The translations under genes and the position numbers were made by a program. From Clostridiales bacterium (GTDB lineage: Bacteria > Bacillota > Clostridia > Lachnospirales > Lachnospiraceae), in NCBI GenBank assembly GCA_019416265.1, contig DXXQ01000017.1:1-16497 (forward strand): 16,497 nucleotides of DNA, written 5' to 3'. Shown piece by piece: positions 13,163 to 16,497 of the stretch. The notes beneath the pieces are model-generated. The model saw nothing but the letters and a program-made list of their open reading frames with translations, searched no databases and was not told where the DNA came from. Position 1 is the stretch's first letter. The number at the start of each line of letters is the position of its first letter.

Positions 13163-14431
13163 ATGGGAATGACAATGACTCAGAAGATTCTGGCTGCCCA
13201 TGCAGGGCTTGACTATGTAGAAGCCGGACAGCTGATCGAGGCGGACTTGGATCTCGTTCTTGGAAACGACATCACATCCCCGGTTGCCATCCATGAGATG
13301 GAAAAGATGACAGTAGACACCGTTTTTGACAGGGACAAGGTAGCCCTTGTCATGGACCACTTTATCCCGAACAAAGATATTAAATCTGCAGAACACTGTA
13401 AATGTGTCCGTGAGTTTGCATGCAGACACGAGATCACAAATTATTTTGATGTGGGAGAAATGGGAATCGAGCATGCCCTTCTTCCGGAAAAAGGTCTGAC
13501 AGTGGCGGGAGATGTGATCATCGGCGCAGATTCCCATACCTGTACCTACGGTGCACTGGGGGCTTTTTCCACAGGAGTGGGAAGCACGGATATGGCGGCA
13601 GGCATGGCTACGGGCAAGGCATGGTTTAAGGTTCCCTCTGCGATTAAATTCAATATTATCGGCAAGCCGTCGAAATGGGTGAGCGGAAAAGATGTGATCT
13701 TACATATCATCGGAAAGATCGGTGTGGACGGCGCTCTTTATAAATCTATGGAATTTGTGGGAGAGGGCATTAAAAATCTGTCCATGGATGACAGGTTCAC
13801 CATTGCAAATATGGCTATTGAAGCCGGCGGAAAAAACGGAATTTTCCCTGTAGACGAGGTTGCCGTACAATATATGAAAGAACATTCCAGCCGTCCGTAT
13901 CAGGTATATGAAGCAGACGAGGATGCCGTTTACGAAGAAGAATATACCATTGATCTGAGTACCCTCGAACCAACGGTTGCCTTTCCTCATCTTCCGGAAA
14001 ATACAAAGACCATTTCTGAGATCAGGGAGGAGGTTTTCGTTGATCAGGCGGTAATCGGTTCCTGTACAAACGGCCGTATTGATGATCTGAGAATTGCGGC
14101 TGAAATCCTGAAAGGACGCAGGGTGAAGAAGGGGCTTCGCTGCATTATTATTCCTGCAACCCAGTCTATTTATCTTCAGGCTATGGAAGAAGGACTTCTG
14201 AAAATTTTCATTGAAGCGGGGGCTGTTGTGAGCACACCGACCTGTGGACCTTGTCTTGGAGGCTATATGGGAATCCTTGCTGCAGGGGAACGGTGTATTT
14301 CCACAACAAACCGGAATTTTGTAGGACGTATGGGACATGTGGATTCTGAGGTTTATCTTGCAAGCCCGGCTGTGGCTGCAGCCAGCGCTGTGACAGGTAA
14401 GATTTGCGCACCACAGGAACTGGGATTATAA
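13163..14431 (+). CDS. leuC: 3-isopropylmalate dehydratase large subunit
   Basis: This 422-residue aconitase-family subunit is of the shorter, archaeal/clostridial LeuC type (the enterobacterial enzyme is about 465). It isomerises 2- to 3-isopropylmalate in leucine synthesis together with LeuD. Visible motifs are Gly-Ala-Asp-Ser-His-Thr-Cys-Thr-Tyr-Gly-Ala (121-131) and the [4Fe-4S] ligands Cys301 in Gly-Ser-Cys-Thr-Asn-Gly, Cys361 and Cys364 in Cys-Gly-Pro-Cys-Leu-Gly-Gly. The Asn-Arg-Asn-Phe-Val-Gly-Arg-Met-Gly segment (383-391) is the usual substrate-site region. The start ATG 13163 is preferred over an in-frame ATT/upstream extension because AGGAGG (13149-13154) lies eight bases before it. 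The family also includes citramalate and homoaconitate isomerases; leucine synthesis is the simplest reading beside ilvNC. Confidence 0.95.
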   Translation: MGMTMTQKILAAHAGLDYVEAGQLIEADLDLVLGNDITSPVAIHEMEKMTVDTVFDRDKVALVMDHFIPNKDIKSAEHCKCVREFACRHEITNYFDVGEMGIEHALLPEKGLTVAGDVIIGADSHTCTYGALGAFSTGVGSTDMAAGMATGKAWFKVPSAIKFNIIGKPSKWVSGKDVILHIIGKIGVDGALYKSMEFVGEGIKNLSMDDRFTIANMAIEAGGKNGIFPVDEVAVQYMKEHSSRPYQVYEADEDAVYEEEYTIDLSTLEPTVAFPHLPENTKTISEIREEVFVDQAVIGSCTNGRIDDLRIAAEILKGRRVKKGLRCIIIPATQSIYLQAMEEGLLKIFIEAGAVVSTPTCGPCLGGYMGILAAGERCISTTNRNFVGRMGHVDSEVYLASPAVAAASAVTGKICAPQELGL

Positions 14432-14445
14432 GGAGGAAGCAGGAT

Positions 14446-14937
14446 ATGCAGGCAAAAGGCAGAGTTTTTAAATATGGAGACAATGTAGATACAGACGTGA
14501 TCATCCCTGCCCGTTATCTGAACTCTTCAGATCCGGCAGAGCTGGCTACCCATTGTATGGAAGATATTGACAAAGAATTTGTGAAAAAGGTAAAAAAAGG
14601 CGATATTATGGTTGCTGCCAAAAATTTCGGCTGCGGATCTTCCCGTGAACATGCGCCCATTGCAATTAAGGCCGCAGGTGTAAGCTGCGTGATCGCAGAA
14701 ACCTTTGCCAGGATTTTTTACCGCAATGCCATTAATATCGGACTGCCTATTATTGAGTGTCCGGAAGCAAGCAGAGGAATCGAAGAGGGCGATGAGGTGG
14801 AAGTGGATTTTGACTCCGGTATGATTTACAACCGCACCAAAGGTACGGAGTTTAAGGGACAGGCATTCCCGGAATTTATGCAGAAGATTATCAGGGCAGA
14901 AGGCCTTGTAAATTATATCAATCAGAAAAACAGATAA
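14446..14937 (+). CDS. leuD: 3-isopropylmalate dehydratase small subunit
   Basis: This 163-residue swivelling-domain subunit is of the short LeuD type and forms the active enzyme with LeuC. Diagnostic segments are Gly-Asp-Asn-Val-Asp-Thr-Asp-Val-Ile-Ile-Pro-Ala-Arg-Tyr-Leu (11-25), Gly62-Cys-Gly-Ser-Ser-Arg-Glu-His-Ala70, and Phe-Ala-Arg-Ile-Phe-Tyr-Arg-Asn-Ala-Ile-Asn-Ile-Gly-Leu (87-100). The loop after Tyr-Leu (Asn-Ser-Ser-Asp), which helps choose substrate in the family, is not diagnostic to me. The ATG at 14446 is chosen because AGGAGG (14431-14436) starts at the last base of the leuC stop; an upstream in-frame ATG at 14404 lies within leuC. leuCD are clearly cotranscribed. The gene ends before a bidirectional terminator. 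Confidence 0.95.
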   Translation: MQAKGRVFKYGDNVDTDVIIPARYLNSSDPAELATHCMEDIDKEFVKKVKKGDIMVAAKNFGCGSSREHAPIAIKAAGVSCVIAETFARIFYRNAINIGLPIIECPEASRGIEEGDEVEVDFDSGMIYNRTKGTEFKGQAFPEFMQKIIRAEGLVNYINQKNR

Positions 14938-14958
14938 TCGGAAACTTCATAAAGATAT

Positions 14959-14994
14959 AAAAAAGGCTTCCCGGATTTGAAGGGGAAGCCTTTT
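14959..14994. terminator. Bidirectional intrinsic terminator between leuD and the convergent gene
   Basis: A 12-bp stem AAAAGGCTTCCC (14961-14972) / GGGAAGCCTTTT (14983-14994) has a 10-base loop. The A-run at 14959-14964 gives six T on the minus strand, so it can serve both leuD and the gene ending at 15010. Confidence 0.85.
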
Positions 14995-15009
14995 ATAGCG
15001 TTGAGAGAG

Positions 15010-15534
15010 TTACGGAAGCTCGATGATCTTTCCGGATTCTTTATCATAGCGGCAGTATTTGCCGTTTCCGGAGATAAAAGGCTGGTAGGTATTGGTTTTA
15101 ATGTCTTTGATGTACACAATACCGGTTGAGATCATCTGAACCAGGGAGAAACGTTCGCTTAAGCTGGAGATCCACTCATAAGTTTTGTTCCTGGAAGAGT
15201 CAGCCATAAGAAGATTGTAGCCGTTTTCACATGGCTCCAGTGTGAAGTATACTTTTTCCGCTTTGTTGGGCGCTGCAAATACCTGGCTTGTGATATAGGA
15301 GGAGAAATTCTTCTCCACAAAGGCGCGGAAGGTTCTGGCGTTATAGGTGACGCCGGAAACCTCGTCTGTGATCTTATCTCCGCGGTCCAGGCGTGTTTTG
15401 ATCACTCTTAAGACCTCGATCGTCCAATTGATAAAGGAAATGCTGCTGTACTCCATGCTCTCCAGCAGATGCTCGATCAGCTGTCTGGAGAGAACGCTGG
15501 AACGGACCGCCTCGTTGTATAATTCCTCGTTCAT
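15010..15534 (-). CDS. Unrecognised 174-residue cytoplasmic protein
   Basis: I do not recognise a family. The protein has no signal peptide or membrane segment. The N-terminal part (1-50) looks helical, with Leu-Ile-Glu-His-Leu-Leu-Glu-Ser-Met-Glu and Trp-Thr-Ile-Glu-Val-Leu-Arg-Val-Ile. A middle part (65-85) is also helical, and the C-terminal half (93-174) looks strand-rich, with repeated Tyr/Phe and an ending Lys-Ile-Ile-Glu-Leu-Pro. There are two Cys (102, 161) and no clear catalytic motif. It is a real gene by length, by a GGGGA ribosome binding site nine bases before ATG 15534, by a good promoter (15594-15622) and by a shared terminator at its end. It diverges from a small Cys-rich gene. 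No function can be assigned. Confidence 0.75.
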   Translation of the reverse strand: MNEELYNEAVRSSVLSRQLIEHLLESMEYSSISFINWTIEVLRVIKTRLDRGDKITDEVSGVTYNARTFRAFVEKNFSSYITSQVFAAPNKAEKVYFTLEPCENGYNLLMADSSRNKTYEWISSLSERFSLVQMISTGIVYIKDIKTNTYQPFISGNGKYCRYDKESGKIIELP

Positions 15535-15553
15535 AATAAATTCCCCTTTTTTT

Positions 15554-15595
15554 ATAATAGTCTCTGCCTGCCGATACCGGCTGATATACTATTAT
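15554..15595 (-). promoter_or_regulatory. Leader hairpin in the 5' UTR of the 174-residue gene
   Basis: ATAATAGT (15554-15561) and ACTATTAT (15588-15595) are perfect 8-base inverted arms. Between them GCCG (15570-15573) and CGGC (15578-15581) form an inner stem. The structure lies between the predicted -10 and the ribosome binding site of the minus-strand gene and could be an operator or an mRNA leader stem. Confidence 0.35.
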
Positions 15596-15622
15596 TATAA
15601 GGCGGTGCATAAGAAAAAACAA
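15594..15622 (-). promoter_or_regulatory. Promoter for the 174-residue gene
   Basis: On the minus strand TTGTTT (15622-15617), a 17-base spacer and a perfect TATAAT (15599-15594) give a plausible sigma-A promoter about 60 bases before the ATG. Confidence 0.55.
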
Positions 15623-15676
15623 GAATATTTGTTGAAAACTGTCCGTATAATTTATTTCGGGATTTCGGGAACAGAC

Positions 15677-15705
15677 TTGCATTGCGAAGATTATTTTGTT
15701 ATATT
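15677..15705 (+). promoter_or_regulatory. Promoter for the Cys-rich small gene
   Basis: TTGCAT (15677-15682), a 17-base spacer and TATATT (15700-15705) lie about 30 bases before the ATG. Just upstream, ATTTCGGG is repeated in tandem (15654-15661 and 15662-15669), a possible regulator site. Confidence 0.5.
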
Positions 15706-15736
15706 TTCTGATAGAAAATAAAAACAGGAGGGAAAG

Positions 15737-15922
15737 ATGGAAACAGAAGAATTTCTTTCTGGTTATTGCAGGACTGCAAACAGAATCAACAGCGTTTGCT
15801 GTGAATATGCCGAGGAGGAGGGCAGAAAGGCTCTTCGGTTTATGGACTGTGCCCACGAGAAATGTCTGCACACGGCTGCCTGTGAGATCTATAAAGAGGC
15901 TCACAGCCTGGAGAAGCTTTGA
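15737..15922 (+). CDS. Unrecognised 61-residue Cys-rich protein
   Basis: I do not recognise a family. The 61 residues include six cysteines (11, 21, 22, 38, 43, 49) and four histidines (His40, His45 and His56 near the C-terminal cysteines among them), with many acidic residues and probable helices. There is no signal peptide or membrane segment. The segment Asp-Cys-Ala-His-Glu-Lys-Cys-Leu-His (37-45) could bind a metal, but this is inference. The frame is supported by AGGAGGG (15726-15732) five bases before the ATG, by a promoter at 15677-15705 and by a terminator right after the stop. Another overlapping frame in this stretch lacks a ribosome binding site. It is divergent from the 174-residue gene and convergent with the PAS/HTH gene. 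Confidence 0.7.
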   Translation: METEEFLSGYCRTANRINSVCCEYAEEEGRKALRFMDCAHEKCLHTAACEIYKEAHSLEKL

Positions 15923-15930
15923 AGGCAGAC

Positions 15931-15974
15931 AAAAAGCCTGACTGCAGAGATGGTTTTCGCAGCCAGGCCTTTTT
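15931..15974. terminator. Bidirectional terminator between the Cys-rich gene and the PAS/HTH gene
   Basis: AAAAAGCCTGACTGC (15931-15945) pairs with GCAGCCAGGCCTTTTT (15959-15974), with one bulge and one mismatch, a 13-base loop, and T-runs at the end on both strands. Both convergent genes end beside it. Confidence 0.8.
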
Positions 15975-15975
15975 G

Positions 15976-16497
15976 TTATTTATTAACGTCAATGTAACTG
16001 TACAGGGTATATTTGGAAATTCCGAAGTAGTTTGCGACCTTGTCTCCGGATTTGGTGATCAGGAAGGCTCCGGAATCGTTTAAAAACTGGATGGCTTTGA
16101 CCTTGTCCTCTTTGTTCATAAGGGGAACCGGCTTGCCTACCAGGGCAACAGATTCTTCGATCAGGTGGTCTAAGAGGTCATTGACACTGTGTGTGATCTC
16201 CTTGGGGCGTTCCTCTTTGTTTTCCGGTGTGATCAGGGAGTGAAGGGCAGACTCGATCATGGTCAGCTTGGTGATGTCATAATTGATTCCAAATACATAA
16301 TGGATACTTCCGTCGTCATCGCGGATATAGGATGTACTGCATTTCAAAATTTTGCCGTCAGAGGTCTTCATCAGATAGCCGGAGTGGTCTTCCGGTTCTT
16401 TTTCTCCTTTTTTTAACCGACGGATTGCTTCAAATACGGCGTTGGAGGGACCGTCTCCCACATCCCGGTTGGTAACATGGCCGTTTACAATATATAC
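15976..16497 (-). CDS. YheO-like PAS/HTH transcriptional regulator, N-terminus beyond the window
   Basis: The frame is open from the right edge to the stop at 15976-15978, giving 173 visible C-terminal residues. They begin Val-Tyr-Ile-Val-Asn-Gly-His-Val-Thr-Asn-Arg-Asp-Val-Gly-Asp-Gly, which matches the YheO-like PAS domain (Asn-Gly-His-Val-Thr-Gly-Arg-x-Val-Gly-Asp). Tyr-Leu-Met-Lys-Thr-Ser-Asp-Gly-Lys and Tyr-Val-Phe-Gly-Ile-Asn-Tyr-Asp-Ile-Thr complete it. After a linker, the last ~40 residues form an HTH_22-type helix-turn-helix ending Val-Ala-Asn-Tyr-Phe-Gly-Ile-Ser-Lys-Tyr-Thr-Leu-Tyr-Ser-Tyr-Ile. An internal GTG at 16461 could be misread as the start but lies inside the PAS domain. 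It is a DNA-binding regulator sensing an unknown small ligand. Its target is unknown. Confidence 0.85.
   Translation of the reverse strand, partial: VYIVNGHVTNRDVGDGPSNAVFEAIRRLKKGEKEPEDHSGYLMKTSDGKILKCSTSYIRDDDGSIHYVFGINYDITKLTMIESALHSLITPENKEERPKEITHSVNDLLDHLIEESVALVGKPVPLMNKEDKVKAIQFLNDSGAFLITKSGDKVANYFGISKYTLYSYIDVNK

Noticed and set aside
15347..15721. Plus-strand open frame opposite the 174-residue gene and its promoter region
   Set aside because: It runs through the minus-strand gene and the divergent promoters and has no ribosome binding site.
1..16497. Mobile element, phage, toxin-antitoxin or CRISPR system
   Set aside because: No transposase, integrase, spacer array, terminal repeats or toxin-antitoxin pair is seen on either strand.

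Overview
The window looks like chromosome from a Gram-positive, low-to-moderate GC Clostridia, most likely Lachnospiraceae. This is inferred from strong AGGAGG ribosome binding sites, TTG and GTG starts, sigma-A type promoters (TTGACA/TATAAT), many short intrinsic terminators, and protein families such as the Y_phosphatase3 type phosphatase, the clostridial/archaeal-length LeuCD pair and a YheO-like PAS regulator. I see no mobile element, CRISPR array, tRNA or rRNA. Genes are dense, and most gaps hold readable promoters or terminators.

Layout. (1) Bases 1-107 hold the tail of an HPr-like phosphocarrier gene, closed by a terminator. (2) 309-3925 is a four-gene same-strand cluster: small cupin, M18 aminopeptidase, Cof-type HAD phosphatase and M20 amidohydrolase. 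It ends at a terminator that contains the last stop codon. (3) 3952-4896 (minus) is an AEC-family permease and 5022-6074 (plus) is a tyrosine/lipid-type phosphatase with an extra N-terminal domain. They diverge from two promoters that appear to use the same -35 bases. (4) 6188-11199 is a five-gene ABC importer operon of the peptide/nickel class: binding protein, two permeases, two ATPases. Its proteins carry unusual histidine clusters, and the binding protein has no lipoprotein cysteine. (5) 11371-14937 is a branched-chain amino acid block: ilvN, ilvC, leuC, leuD. A structured leader of about 170 nt precedes ilvC, and an intrinsic terminator sits between ilvC and leuC. (6) 15010-16497 holds an unrecognised 174-residue protein (minus), a divergent 61-residue cysteine-rich protein (plus) and the C-terminal part of a YheO-like PAS/HTH regulator (minus, running off the right edge).

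How the parts may work together. IlvN is the regulatory subunit of acetolactate synthase and IlvC is the next enzyme of valine/isoleucine synthesis. LeuCD isomerises isopropylmalate in the leucine branch. The catalytic partner IlvB and LeuA/LeuB/IlvD are not in the window and must lie elsewhere. The aminopeptidase and amidohydrolase would release free amino acids from peptides or N-acyl amino acids, and the importer could bring in peptides or a metal (chelate). The histidine clusters favour a metal, but the sequence alone does not settle it.

Most genes are ordinary housekeeping or accessory metabolism. The less ordinary signals are the histidine-rich importer without a lipobox, the shared -35 promoters, the ilvC leader, the ilvC-leuC terminator with a competing hairpin, the phosphatase fusion, and the two small unrecognised proteins near the right end.
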